A stretch of 64,000 nucleotides of DNA, taken from positions 6,706,550 through 6,770,549 of the forward strand of contig NC_053119.1 in assembly GCF_010015445.1 (NCBI RefSeq), written 5' to 3'. Numbering within the stretch: position 1 is the first letter of the stretch; each line of letters starts with the position of its first letter. The notes under the pieces are model-generated. The model did not search any database. It saw only the letters and a program-made list of their open reading frames with translations, and was not told the DNA's origin. The position numbers and the translations under genes are program-made. This stretch comes from Perca fluviatilis (taxonomy: Eukaryota > Chordata > Actinopteri > Perciformes > Percidae). Of this stretch, positions 48,349-60,138 are shown piece after piece.

Positions 48349-48529
48349 TTCTTTTTTTAGGGGGCATTTTCAACCTTTATTTTTGACAGGACAGCTGAAG
48401 ACATGAAAGGGGAGAGAGAGGGGGGGAATGACACGCAGCAAAGGGCCGCAGGTCGGAGTCGAACCCAGGCCCACTGCGTAAACCATATGGGCACTGCTCT
48501 ACCAACTGAGCTATCCGGGCACCCGAGGG
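48349..48529 (-). mobile_element. tRNA-derived SINE
   Basis: The minus strand reads GGGTGCCCGGATAGCTCAGT (A box), then GGTTCGACTCC (perfect B box), then a CT-rich region and AATAAAGGTTGAAAATGCCC. Flanking ATCGCACTTCT and ATCACACTTCT form an 11-bp duplication with one change. Pol III promoter boxes look intact, but this is not a tRNA gene. Confidence 0.88.
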
Positions 48530-48565
48530 ATCACACTTCTGTTCCATCTTTGTTGGGAGTCGCAC

Positions 48566-48683
48566 ATAGCTAGGTAAGGACTACTAGCCAGTCAGAAGCA
48601 GAGTATGAGGGCGTGCCCTGACAGTACCTAGGTAAGGACTACTAGCCAGTCAGAAGCAGAGTATGAGGGCGTGCCATGCTAGC
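48566..48683. repeat. 58-bp tandem repeat, two copies
   Basis: TAGCTAGGTAAGGACTACTA and CCTAGGTAAGGACTACTAGC start 58 bp apart. It is the inverse of the unit at 39096. Confidence 0.92.
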
Positions 48684-48790
48684 AGCTAGGTGAGCATTAT
48701 AACGTGTGTTACAAAGTGACGCACGTTTGTCACGGTAGTAAAGGCTGGACTACTGCTTGGAGCAGTTTGTGAACAGTGTTTTCTGTTGGA

Positions 48791-49839
48791 CAGTGGCGTA
48801 ACGAGCCAACCCTAACCCCCCCTATGCAGGATTATCAAGGCGGGCGCCCCTACTACAGCACGTGATGACGGCGCAATGACCACGAGTAGGCTACCATGAA
48901 TAAGACTGGATAGGATCATAGAGACACAGCATATAAGAGATGACTGACAAAATCAGGAGTAGCCTACGCGCACCACAACAACAACAACAAAAACACTGGT
49001 GAATGCGCACCATAACACATGAAAAAACACACAAGGGCAGTCCCTCCAGGATTTCGCGGCCTTTTTTTGAGATTGTTGCGGCCCAAAATGCCTGATTTCA
49101 CGGGAGCTTTTGTAAAAAATTGCCATAAAAGTTTGTTGCAATGAAGTTGCATAAGACAGTGAAAGTAGCAAAAAAAAAAATTCTTATAGTTCTTTAAAAA
49201 TAAAAAGGAAACTTGTTTTGGGGTGAATAATAATTATTCCTAATGAATTACTCTGGGCTGAGATTTCCTAGGGAACCTTACCAAAAAGGCTCAGGATGCT
49301 GCAAATGTTGGTATAATATGAAAACGGCTGGTGGATTTAAGACAAAAAATAGTAATTTATTGAATAAATCAAATTCAAACATATGTGTCACTGTCAGTGG
49401 CTTGTTGATCTTGACATTGTTAGTTAATTTTCTATCCTGGCCACACACACACAAACACAGCCGACAGTATTGAAACAGCAGCTTCGGTGACTTTAAAGTG
49501 AAAAATACGTTACAGCGTACATTGATGTAAAAATGTATAGCCTACAGGTTGGCAGGACGGTCTGAAATGTTTTGCATGGTCTTTTGCTGTAAGTTTTGTC
49601 GGTAAATGGGAGATGTTCGAGTCACACACACACATCTCGTCTTCATAACAGAAACAAGGAAATTAATTTGACCCGTTCTCACTCCCGCTTGGTCAGTGGC
49701 TGCACGTGGGACCGCTCGGATTGTCGCGAGTAATGAAAATGCGATAGGGGGCCCCTGCTGTCAATCAATATCTTCCAGTGATGCGGGCCCCTGATTGGTC
49801 CGGGCCCGTAAGCACCGCTTACCGATAGTTACGCGTCTG
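48791..49839. mobile_element. hAT-type element with perfect 8-bp target duplication
   Basis: The ends CAGTGGCGTAAC and GTTACGCGTCTG are inverse at 10 of 12 bases. Identical CTGTTGGA lies at 48783-48790 and 49840-49847. The 1,049-bp interior has no transposase frame. A poly-Val frame from ACAACAACA repeats near 48975 is an artefact. Confidence 0.9.
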
Positions 49840-49962
49840 CTGTTGGAGATGTTAAGTCCCTTTGGGGTGGACTTACTTTGTTAACCTATACCATGCACAA
49901 AAAAAGATATATAACACAATAAAGGAAAGGGGAAAAGCCAAAAAGCATAATCTGAGCACTTT

Positions 49963-50579
49963 AAATTAAATTGTGATTCTAAAAATAATGGACTGAATGT
50001 GAACTGTAAGTTCAGCGTCTCTCTGCGTAGGACAGTGACAGGGTGATGACAGGCAGCAGGTTTTCAGCTGATCTGCATCAGGCGGGAGGACCGCCCTAGG
50101 ACGGGGGGGGACGGGGGTGTAAATGGGGGAGGAGAAGGGTTAGTACACCAATCAGCAGCAGGCAGCTGTCAGGACCAATGAGCATCAGCGCTGAGGCCGA
50201 TCTGACCTGGGATCAGCGGTGAATTGTCATCGCTGAGACGTGTCGAAAATCTGAATCTTAGCGTCAAATTCACATTCAAGTCGCTGTTAAATGTTAAATA
50301 AAAGAGATGTTACCGCCTGAAACTGAAACTTTAATATGTCACTCTTTATATTCTTATAATTAGGGACATTTTTTATACAGTGAGGATAATTTGGACCCTT
50401 CTTAACCAACAGAAGAGCTGTGGTGAGTCACTTTGGGATCTGAGCCGTGATCAGACCTGAGCAGTGACCTGCTTTATGATTACAACATAGTTGACAAACT
50501 GTGATGTCATCCTGCTAAAAGCAAGTCTGTTTCTTATCACTATTAATAAGCTCACTATTTTAGAGATTTTTAAATGATC
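49963..50579. other. Unassigned intronic sequence
   Basis: Poly-G run near 50104-50110. No gene seen. Confidence 0.5.
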
Positions 50580-51240
50580 AGCCTGCTCTGTAAAATGTCA
50601 GATAATACTGAAAAATGCCAGAGGAAAAAACGTCTTCAAATTGTTTGGCAACCTTTACAAAAATGTCCAAAATTGAAAGACAGCCAAAGAAAAGCACCAC
50701 ATTTTCACACTGAGAAGCTTGAACATAGAGTCGTTTTGACAGAGGGATAACCCTGGAAAGTCAAGTGTGGGTTAAACGTGCACAGAATAATCCCAAATCT
50801 GCACAGAAATAGCCACGACAATTTAGAGGTATCCCAAAACATCCTGGCTCAAATATATAAAATCAAAAATCCAGAGTAAGACTTAACCCTTCTGTTGTCC
50901 TCGGGTCAAATTTCACCCTTTTTTTTTTTTTTTTTGTCAAATTAAAATTGTCAAATAAAAACAACGGGGATGGTTCCATACAATGCTCCTCCCAATAAAA
51001 GAAAGGATCAGTTCACTGCTTTCATTGAATTTGGGTATTTAATTCAATTTTATAGGATTTGAAAAAAGATTGCAAAAAAAGAACATTAAAAATTTTTTAA
51101 ATTTTGAGCCAGAAAAACAAAACGTTGCATGGTCGACGGGAAGATGACACAAGGGTTAAGAGTCTGGAACGACCCTGAAATAAATGTAAAACTCGAAAGC
51201 CCAGAATAACCCTGATAAGCCTCATAGCTCTGACAAGTCA
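50580..51240. repeat. Degenerate tandem repeat, interrupted by a piggyBac-like MITE
   Basis: Loose units such as AGAATAACCCTGATAAG and GGATAACCCTGGAAAGTC occur on both sides of the MITE. The same unit dominates 53210-53810. Confidence 0.55.
50883..51159. mobile_element. piggyBac-like MITE, copy 5
   Basis: TTAA-CCCTTCTGTTGTCCTC at the left and AAGATGACACAAGGG-TTAA at the right; both TTAA targets are intact. A poly-T run sits near the left end. Confidence 0.85.
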
Positions 51241-51334
51241 ACCACTGTGTGGTTAGCAACAGATTAAAAGGGCTGAATTCTTTTTGCAGACTCAGTAAAA
51301 AAACATCTGATTCCTGTAATCTCTAACTCAGATT

Positions 51335-51680
51335 TGCAGCGGCCGGTTCTCCGTCGGTCAGGCGGTCCACACTGCGAGCTGAACTCTACATGCCGGCTGA
51401 GCTACGGCTCGGTGTCGGCAGACACCTGTCAGCGAGCATCACGTCCCGCAGCAAAGCGGGGGGGAGCGCCGCCCTCCCACAGCTTAACCCCAAAATGTCA
51501 CGCCGGCGCTCGGCTGCCACAGAGAGACGCGAAGAGACGATCTGAGGCGCCGGTTGATGGTAATCTGGACGAACAACGGTAGCGACGGCACGCTGTGACT
51601 GAATCCGTCCCCGAGGCTGGGAAGAGAAGCGGCGCAACCCGTTTTTCAGTTTTGAACCGGCGTCCTGCGTCCATCTGCCT
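51335..51680. other. CpG-rich patch
   Basis: About 35-40 CpG dinucleotides by hand count in about 345 bp, against a CpG-poor surround. Several short frames cross it but none resembles a known protein. It could be an intronic CpG island or a GC-rich repeat. Confidence 0.55.
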
Positions 51681-51899
51681 GAAGCCTGAAGCTGGAAACA
51701 TACACACATTTGTGACTGGTGCCATGTTCAAGACCAAATAAATCCAGAACAGCAAAACTAACACCCGACACAGCTCCTGCAAAGATGGGACGAGCAGAAA
51801 AACTAAATGCTGACGTGAAACTGGAGCTGATGTCTCAGTGACATCAAAAACCTATCAGCTATCACCACTGCCATATCACTACTAAATACAAGTTATTTC
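51681..51899. other. Unassigned intronic sequence
   Basis: Nothing recognised. Confidence 0.5.
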
Positions 51900-51919
51900 A
51901 TTTTGACAGTTTTTTTACA

Positions 51920-52125
51920 TTATCTAGATGCCTGCCTCGTTTTCAAAATATTATGTGGGCTTGCACCTCCACCACTGGGTGAATTTATACAACAGAAGAA
52001 CAGCAGTGGCAGGGAGACTAGGGCAGCCACCAGGGGAGACTACTGTACAGTACAGACGTAGTAAGTTTGGCCAAACAGTCTTCTCAGTACAGGCCTCAAA
52101 TTATTGATATGCACTGTCCCTTTAA
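51920..52125 (+). pseudogene. LINE reverse-transcriptase C-terminal remnant
   Basis: The plus strand reads LVFKILCGLAPPPLGEFIQQ, then SSGRETRAATRGD, and in a second frame RSKFGQTVFSVQASNY, a typical end of fish LINE ORF2 proteins (usually closing with LWNSLP-like residues). One frameshift near 52055 and a stop after SNY break it. It lacks catalytic motifs and is a dead 5'-truncated copy. Confidence 0.6.
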
Positions 52126-52249
52126 TAATAATAAAAAAATAAAATAAAAAAATAGTGGAACGATCTCCTTAATATGTTTTTATAAAGTCACCAACAAAAC
52201 TTAATTGTGTGAAAGTGCACACACTGTCAGAGTAACTGTTCTGAGTCAG

Positions 52250-52780
52250 TGATGGAGTACTCGAGTCCTGGACTCTGACTCAAGTCCAACTCAAGTCGCC
52301 CTTCTCTGGACTCATGACTCGACTTGGACTTACGCACTGATGACTTGGACTCGAGGATTTATGAAATCGAACTCGAGCATTCATACAATTGGACTCAGAA
52401 GTTGGATGAACTTTCGGACTACTTTTATGCGTTTGTGTTAATTGCATATACAATATTGATACATATTTAGTCTGTTGCGAAGCAAAATCTATTTTGCCTG
52501 AAGACGGTCTAGTACCGAATTGTTGCCTACTATTAATATTTTTGCAAGTTAGACGGTGTGCGGGAGTTTTCTTCGCAACAGTTGACCTGCTCTTCCCCCG
52601 CCGACGCACCTGTCTCACGTTGTAGATGTAAAAAAAAATTTCCTGTACATATTTAGTCTGTAACTGGGCCAGTGGGGCCAGTGGGGCCGGTGATGGAGTA
52701 CTCGAGTCCTGGACTCAGACTGGAGTTGCTATTCTCTGGACTCGTGACTTCTTCTTTGGTAACTCGGACACTGGGGACTT
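52250..52780. repeat. Interspersed repeat with duplicated GACTCGAGTCC-type motif
   Basis: GATGGAGTACTCGAGTCCTG occurs at about 52250 and 52691, followed by GACTC/GAGTC-rich sequence. The middle (GGTCTAGTACCGAATTGTTG) is shared with 40657-40960. Confidence 0.65.
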
Positions 52781-53209
52781 GGCTCGAAATCCTCTGTTGG
52801 CGACACGGCTACAACACTGGACCGAGTCTCTGCAGGTGAATGAAGACGTCTGGCTGGGTAAACGTGTGTTTGTGGATTCTGATCATTTGTGTTTGTGTTG
52901 TCAGAGGTTTGTGCCAGAGACTTTATTAAAGTCACAGTTCATCGCAGCGTGTTTGTAGATCCAATCGGAGGTTATCTTCCTCTGCAGCCTCTGAAGTGAA
53001 GGAAGCTGTCAGATAACTGACTTTATTCCCTCATGCTCACGGATTTATACTTAATCTCATCTGAGTCCCACAGGAGTCATCCAGTGATTCTTGTGCAACA
53101 GACACACTGTTGAATACACATGAATACATTGAAAAGATTATATTATGGATCAAAATACAGAAGAGAAAATCTCTGACAGAACACCGGTCTCTATACTGAA
53201 TGCTAAAAA
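52781..53209. other. Unassigned intronic sequence
   Basis: No gene seen. Confidence 0.5.
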
Positions 53210-53810
53210 GGTCAGGAACAGCGCTGAAATTTTAGTGAGAAGCCTGAGCAGTCCAGAACAAACCATGAGAAGTCAGAAATAACCCTGAAAAGTCAAGTAA
53301 GAAGCTGAAAAGTCCAGAATAAAGCTAAAAAGTCAGAAGTAACTGTGGAGATAGACGTGAAAAATTGGCACTGAATTCCCAGAATAACCTGGGAATAACC
53401 TATAGGGTCTGGGGGGGGATTCTGAATAATCCTGAGAAGTCTGAAATAATCAAAACGAAAATGGGAAAAACTCCAACAAAAGCGCATCACACAATCTCAA
53501 TTTCCAAAATAGAACTTTAAATATCTGGGGTATAACTCTGTAAAATCAAGAAAAAAGGCAAGGCTAATCCTGAAAAGTTTGGGTTTACAATGAAAACGTC
53601 CAAAATAACCTTGAGAAGAGAGTACGGACGACAAAAATGTAAGAATAACCCAGGAAAATAACAACTTGAGAAGTCCGGAATAAAACAGTAAAGTCCTGAA
53701 TCTGCATAAAAAGATGAGAATTTGTACTTTGATGAAAACATTTAAGGAAACATTCAGAGAAGCAACAGAATAACTTGCAGGAGTTCGATGTTCAGAAAAA
53801 GTCAAACTGG
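53210..53810. repeat. Degenerate minisatellite, ~20-25-bp unit
   Basis: Approximate repeats of GAATAACCCTGAAAAGTC with many substitutions and spacing changes, estimated at about twenty units by eye. Minus-strand Phe/Ser-rich frames result from the repeat. Confidence 0.65.
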
Positions 53811-56509
53811 GGGGGGGGAGACATGGTGATTAAACCGTCAGTGAAGGACTCGTCCAGGTAATAGCCTCCTCCGCACAGGAAGAAAACCATTTAGCTGAAA
53901 GCCGGAGGCATCGCGGGGCGAGGCGTGATTTGTTTGGCTATTCGGAAAAATGCTGTTAAAAGGTTTTGTCTCTGTTGTTGAATTACTTTGTCTTGTCCTT
54001 TCCCCCTAAAGCATTTTAACAGCAACAACAGCTCAAACCAGACAGTGGGTGGGATTCAGGATTTAACCAAACAAACTCAAAGTTCGTCTGAAATCCAAAA
54101 AACCCAGCAGGGACATCCAACGGTCAGAAATAATCAACATGTCTGTCGTCGAGACAGGCGGCAGGGTTTTTAGTAGTTGTGTGGAATGACAAATAATAAT
54201 AAAGGTTAAAGTACGGCTGCACAATTAATGGCACTTCGCAAAATGGACTAGTGCAGCATCCAAATCTCATGGGGGGCACACAATATTTGTTAAAGGCAAA
54301 GTATGGGTCAAACCTTTCTAAATTAAGAGTTGCGGTTAGCGGAGCCGTCCCGGCCTACAAATCGTATACCACGGACTAAATTACACAAAATGTAGGTAAA
54401 AATTACACTAAAAAATGAAAATTAGAATAATGATACCAAACTTAACATTACCTCACATTACCGGACTACCCAGCTACCAGGTCTGCTAGCCCTCCGAGCA
54501 GATGCTGCTCTGTCGGGTAAGACTCGTGGAGGTGGGCTGTGTTAACACGGACACGGACTGGTGCAGAAATGGTGGTGCTTTCATCCAACTAACTGCTAAC
54601 TGCTGGTGGAGTTTGTGACTGTTAGACGTGACCATTCTACATTTCACGCAAATTCACGTCTGTGTTTGTACCCGGTGTTTACAGCCCACCAAGCATTGGT
54701 AGCATGCTAATGCTACCAATGCGTTAGCGGAACTTTACGGAGCCTATAATGTGTGTGCACTAAATGTAGCCTGTTTCGTATGTCGTTTTTTATATAATGT
54801 TTTTATATATTTTAAATGTGTAACACCATGTGAGCCACGGTGAAAACGTTGTTTCGTGTATATGGTTGAAATGACTATAACCCACATTTGAGTTGACTTG
54901 TCTCACTGTCTATTACGTCTGTAAACGGTAGGCGAGGCTTGGGAGTGGACTGTAAAGCAGCGAAGCAAGTGCATTCTTGGAGTTGTCGTCTTTCACCCAC
55001 ATGAGCCAAAAATACATTTTCGGGTTTTTCTCGGTCTAGAAGGCACCAACTTCTAAAAGAAAATTCACATTTCTACTACATAAATGACCCAATTTAATAC
55101 ATCTTTCCAGCGGTGAAATATCCCTTTAACAAGAGTCTGTGAGGCTTTGCATCAAGCCAAATGCTAATTCTAACATGATGATGTTAAGCGGTACACGCAA
55201 GAAATGATTCTGTGGTCATGTAGATTTGAATTAATGTATTAGGTAAAATATATTCAATATAATTGTGTTTTTGATTTTGAGGCAAATATTTAATTAAATT
55301 TCAAATAGAAATGTTTGAAATAAAATCCACCCATTGTAGTTAAATAAAACATAAGCATTATATTTATCTAATCCCAAATAGAGAGAATATTTAGTTAATT
55401 CAAATTAATGTAATCAGGCAAATTTTAATTGAAAAGCACTTCCTGTATATTTAGCTAGCTAGCTAGCATAGATATATAGCTAGCTAGCAGCTATAATGTT
55501 ACCCAGCATGCCATTCGGCTGTGTAAATTTGTAAATGTAAAATTATTAAGTGTTAGAAATTGTTAAAGTCACAAATAGTTGTGTGCTATGGTGTTTTATC
55601 CTGTTAAAGATAGTTAGTTGTGGGTTATTCATTTTAATATATATATATATATATATAAAAATAAAGTTACAACCATGAGTGAGAAGGGTACGAAGTTAAC
55701 AGGGCTCCCGTTCTGAAGTCACTCGCAGATTAATTTGGCCGTAGTGTTCTCTGCAGCAATGCACCGGTATTACGGTATGTGAAAAATTCATATCATACGT
55801 TAACACCGTTATGGTACAAACCGGTAATACTGCCCAGCAGTTATACCGGTTCTGTAGTTTCTGGGCCATAGACTAGTTATTCCTAAGAAAGAATATTTAG
55901 ATTTAATTCATTGCATTGATTAAATTCAAATCGATGTGCAGATTAATGTAGATGATTATTACTCAATTATATATCATTGATATGTAGAATTAAATAAATT
56001 TTTATTAGTACTATTTACACATTAGGGAGTTTATCTTTTTCAAATCAACTCAATATTTTTGTTTAGGTTATAATTAATTCTGTAATGTTTTCTATTTGAA
56101 TCTACTCATATTAAATGGATAAATATTAAGGGTCTCATTTAATTAATATTTACTCAATACCAGACCATGTGAAATTTTATTAATAATATTGCTTGTAATC
56201 TGTTGCCTCATTTTTATTGAGTAGATATGGTGTATTTTTTCTTACAGTGTAGATGCTAGATCGGATCCACTAGACGTGTCAACGTCACAGGACATGCCTC
56301 ATGGCCCGCCCCATTTTTGCCTTATTCTGCCTCTGATTGGCTTACCCTGGTATTCTTACCCTATCCCTATCCCTTCCCCACTCCTCATGCCTACACCTAA
56401 CTACGTCGACACGTCTAGCAGATCTCATCTAGCATTTACCACGTTAAGCAGATGTAATGTTCACCATCTTAGTTTTGCATGTTAGCATGTTAACTTATGC
56501 CAGTTACCA
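53811..56509. other. Unassigned AT-rich intronic sequence
   Basis: Minor items only: GGCTGCACAATTAATGGCA near 54212 (hAT-like end wording), a TAGC palindromic run at 55450-55492, (AT)n at 55637-55657, and ACCGGTATTACGG with its near inverse (ACCGGTAATACTG) at about 55765-55845. No gene supported. Confidence 0.5.
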
Positions 56510-57080
56510 GGCTAATTTCCTCTTTCCTCTCCTTGTTTCATTTTGTCTCTTCTTTCCTTGTTTCCTCCTTAACTTTTTTTAACTCTTTACTCATATTGTT
56601 TCCTTTGCTCTCTCGTTTTGTCTTCTCTTCTACTTGTGTCCTTTCCTCTCTCCTTACTTTGTTTTCTATCCTCTTTCATCTTTTTTTTCTACTTTTCTTT
56701 CCTTGTTTACTTCCCTTACACCTCCCCTTGTTTTCTCTTCCCTCCTTGTCTCCTTTCATCTCTCCACTCTGTTTCCTTTGCTCTTTTCTCTTGATTTCTT
56801 TCCTCTTTCCTTTCCTTGCTATCTTCCATCGCTCCTCTCCATGTGTTCTTTCCTTGTTCCTTTCCTTGTTGACTTCCCTTACGCCTCAACTTGTTTTCTT
56901 TCCTCGGCTTGTTTCCATCCATATCTCCTCTCCTTGTTTCATTTTCTCTCTTCTCTCCTTGACTCGTCTCCTTTCCTCTCTTCCCCTTGTTTTCTTTCCT
57001 TCCCTCTCCCTTCCCTCTCCCTTCCCCTTGACCCCTTAGCCTCTCTCCTCCCCTTGTTTCCTTCCCTCTGTCCTCCCCCT
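56510..57080. repeat. Polypyrimidine block of about 570 bp
   Basis: Almost pure C/T on the plus strand with degenerate CCTCTC-CTTGTTTC units. It produces long open frames on both strands (180 and 192 codons), which I judge artefacts of missing stop codons. Confidence 0.9.
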
Positions 57081-57984
57081 GTTGTCTGTATGTCATCAGA
57101 TGAAGATAAAGAAATGGCATACGGCATGAAAAGCTGCTGACGCGGACAGAGAGACGTGACGGCCAGGCAGCAGAGAGGAAGAGACGAGCGTGGGAGTGTG
57201 CAGGAAACACAAATGAAGCATGAAGTGTGTACAGAGACAGGAGACGAAGATGGCTCCTCCACCGAGGCGACAGCTCCTCCTCCGACCGACTCATTCAGGC
57301 AAAAAACGATTTCCATCTGCAGCCCAATAAATGTCAGGTTACCGCCTGCACCCAGCAGCGTCACTTCACGCTGTGAGTCAACGCGCCGCACATCACAAAC
57401 ATGTCAGACAGGACGAGAGCGGGGCCTTGGGCTGACCTGGAAAACCAGGGAGCAGAGAGCGCGACAAACAAACAACATCCCGCATCCAAACTGCTGCGGG
57501 AGAATCACTCCGAGGCTCCATTTACATAACCGTTAGGAGGTGACAGTGTGATTGTTTTTGACCTCACTTTTGGCACAGATTCATGCTTTTCACCTAATAT
57601 TTCTTATCTATGTTTTGCACTTCAGGGTGTTTTCAGACACATTCCCAAACAGATTATTCAGGTATAATACATAAATATTTAGTGTGATTCAAAGCGTAGT
57701 TGTTTTTGCTGTTTAAGAAACTTCTTTACACTGGGTTTTTGACATATCGCACGTCAAGTGAGCACTGTTCATCTGGTGGTGCCAAGTCCACCAACAAATG
57801 TAATGATGAGAACTGCTCTTTATAGGGCTTCTTCTGCTTGCTATATGCTCCCCATGAGAATCAGACTCTTTTAAAAAAAAGTTACTTCAACACCAATTAA
57901 TGAAGATCTGCAGTAAATGTGCTTATTGATTACTTTCAGTTACTATTGTTTGTTGAATATGGTGTCGTTTCACTAAGTCACTCT
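57081..57984. other. Unassigned intronic sequence
   Basis: The first 450 bp are purine- and CpG-richer. A 126-codon plus frame at 57156 has no recognisable domain. Confidence 0.5.
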
Positions 57985-58304
57985 TTATTATATTCTGGGA
58001 TGGGGAGAAAAACGTGCTCTGGTTGATTGGCATTTATTTAAACCAATCACAATCGTCATGGTCGTGTCGGATGGAGCCACGGTGTCGCTTCTGCAAAATA
58101 GCCTTTTAAAGATAATTTTTTGGGGCATTTTTAGGCCTTTATTTAACAGGACAGCTGAAGACATGAAAGGGGAGAGAGAAGGGGAATAACACGCAGCAAA
58201 GGGCCGCAGGGTCAAAGTCCAAACCGGGCCCGCTGCGTCGAGGAGTAAACCTCTATATAAGGGCGCCTGCTCTACCAACTGAGCTATCCGAGCGCCCGGG
58301 AAGG
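57985..58304 (+). mobile_element. Family B fragment with a SINE inserted
   Basis: ATTCTGGGATGGGGAGAAAA, TTTAAACCAATCACAATCGT and TGCAAAATAGCC match family B, which resumes with CGGGAAGGAA after the SINE at about 58112-58297. Confidence 0.7.
58112..58297 (-). mobile_element. tRNA-derived SINE, older copy
   Basis: Minus-strand A box GATAGCTCAGTTGGTAGAGC is intact and the B box is decayed (GGTTTGGACTTTG). Shares GGACAGCTGAAGACATGAAA with the copy at 48349. Confidence 0.8.
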
Positions 58305-58683
58305 AATGTCTTATATTTTAGATTCTTCAAAGTAGCCACCCTTTGCTTTTTTTGATAACTCTGCAAACCCTTGGTGTTCTCTCAATGAGCTTCATGAGGT
58401 AGTCACCTGAAATGGTTTTACCTTCACAGGTGTGCCTTGTCAGGGTTAATTAGTGGAATTGTTTCCCTTATTAATAAAAAAGCAAAGGGTGGCTACTTTG
58501 AAGAATCTAAAATCTAAGACATTTTTTCAGTTATTTCACACTTTTTGTTAAGTACATAATTCCATGTGTTCATTCATAGTTTTGATGCCTCCAGTGAGAA
58601 TCTACAATGTAAATAGTCATGAAAATATAAAAGAAAACGCATTGAATGAGAAAGTGTGTCCAAACTTTTGGCCTGTACTGTAC
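58305..58683 (-). mobile_element. Tc1-like element fragment, internally deleted
   Basis: The right end CCAAACTTTTGGCCTGTACT and the internal ACTTTGAAGAATCTAAAAT are typical of a common fish Tc1 family. 58305-58350 and 58476-58521 are inverted copies with one mismatch. The transposase gene is deleted. Confidence 0.75.
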
Positions 58684-60138
58684 ATCACTGAGCGGTTTCA
58701 CACAAAACTAAGTGGTCGTATGACAAAGCTACGGCTAACTGAGACTTTCTTCGGTTGAAAAATTTTCTTTTAAATTGACGAACATCATATTTGTAATCCA
58801 TGGCTCAATTCAAACGGGATCAAAAAGTAATTTGCCTCTCCCCGTTCACTACCGTTCATATTCTTTCCGAGTTAAGGTCCCACGAGGTCCACCAGACTTC
58901 AGCTCTCTATATACTAGTCTTAGTGTGGACAGCCCTTTAGGCTACAGCAGGTCAAAGGTCAACAACATATCCCCCCCCCCGCGGCTGCTGTGACTCACAG
59001 TGGAGGGTTTCTCCTCCCTGAGCGTGTCCTGAACCAAATCCAAGACAACAGTCTGAGGAGACCCGAGGAGGAGTGGGTGTGTGCGTGCGTATTGTTATTA
59101 CGTAAGCAGACGCCTGTAGGCCTCCCCCGCCCACCAATCAGGAGCGGAGAAGTCCGTTAGTGATGCTCAGATTCACCGCAGCAAAGCGCAGGCAGCGAGA
59201 CCATCCATCTGTGGGAAAACCCAAACAAGCTGCGCCTGGTGCTGCTGTCGAGATGAGACGATAACACTACTCAAGACGTTTACGGTCGAGGGCTGAGAGA
59301 GATGTGATCCCTCCTTATCTACACTGGAACCGGCGCTGAATCTCAGCACATCTGGAGCGCTTTATAAAATCAAATATATTAATTTTTGAATCAACAGAAA
59401 CGCACGAGAGGGATTGTAAAATCTAAATCTCTAGCCCAATTAGTTTATAAAAGTCTGGTGTCCTTTACTTTTTATTTTCCATTTATAAAATCCTGCAGTC
59501 CTGTAACATTATTGCTGCTCTGTCTGCAGTGTTGGAAACAAAAAAAGGACAGACACCTGATATGTTTTCTTTTGCCACCCCATGAAGATATGATGGAAGA
59601 AAATGTTAATGTGACACGTGTTTTAGGTAAGAGGACTTGTTGGATTGGGATCAGGCTTCAGCCAATCATAAAATTCGTACTTGCCATTAATAAAATCCTG
59701 CAGTGGTATGATCCAGTGGTGTAGTCTAATGTATTGTAGTCAAAGTCAAAGTGTGGGGGTTATTTTGAGTGTCAAAGACTTCCTTTCCTGCATTCTGAGA
59801 CACCTTTACGCACCAATGTATAGTGGGAACACCTTTATTTATATTTTATTATATTATGTTTATTTATCCTATGAGAAGGAAAACACAGATGACATTCAAA
59901 ATATATCAAAAATATAATGGAATATAAAGCATTAAGGGGGCTTTCACATCAGGGACATCAGCCTGGATCACAAAAGTTGACCCCAAAGCTACGAGGACGA
60001 AATAAAATCGGCTACTTATATTTGTCTTAAATGTGCGGTGAAGGGAGTATACTGGCGTTGGCGTTGGCGGAGCATTTGGGCCCGGCGAGGTGCGGGGTCG
60101 ATGAAAGATGGGAAAGGTCTCTCTGCATGTCCTGCAGT
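58684..60138. other. Unassigned intronic sequence
   Basis: A poly-C run near 58970-58981 and CpG-richer sequence at about 59000-59280. A 112-codon plus frame at 59386 has no known domain. Confidence 0.5.

Larger units (their letters stand above)
48159..49962. mobile_element. Family E MITE, copy 3, interrupted twice
   Basis: The outer ends AAAGTGCTCATATTATGC and CTGAGCACTTT frame about 570 bp of family E sequence split by a SINE (48349-48529) and an hAT element (48791-49839). No outer target duplication was seen. Confidence 0.85.

Noticed and set aside
48349..48529. A genuine tRNA gene on the minus strand
   Set aside because: A and B boxes are good, but the sequence continues into a SINE body with a target-site duplication and has relatives at 43302 and 58112.
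56497..57294. Overlapping 180-, 168- and 192-codon open frames as possible genes
   Set aside because: They coincide with a nearly pure C/T tract that lacks stop codons on either strand; the peptides are Ser/Leu/Phe- or Arg/Glu/Gly-rich with no domain.
57156..57536. 126-codon plus-strand frame as a novel gene
   Set aside because: Low-complexity, no domain, no promoter or splice context; it lies in GC-richer DNA where frames are longer by chance.
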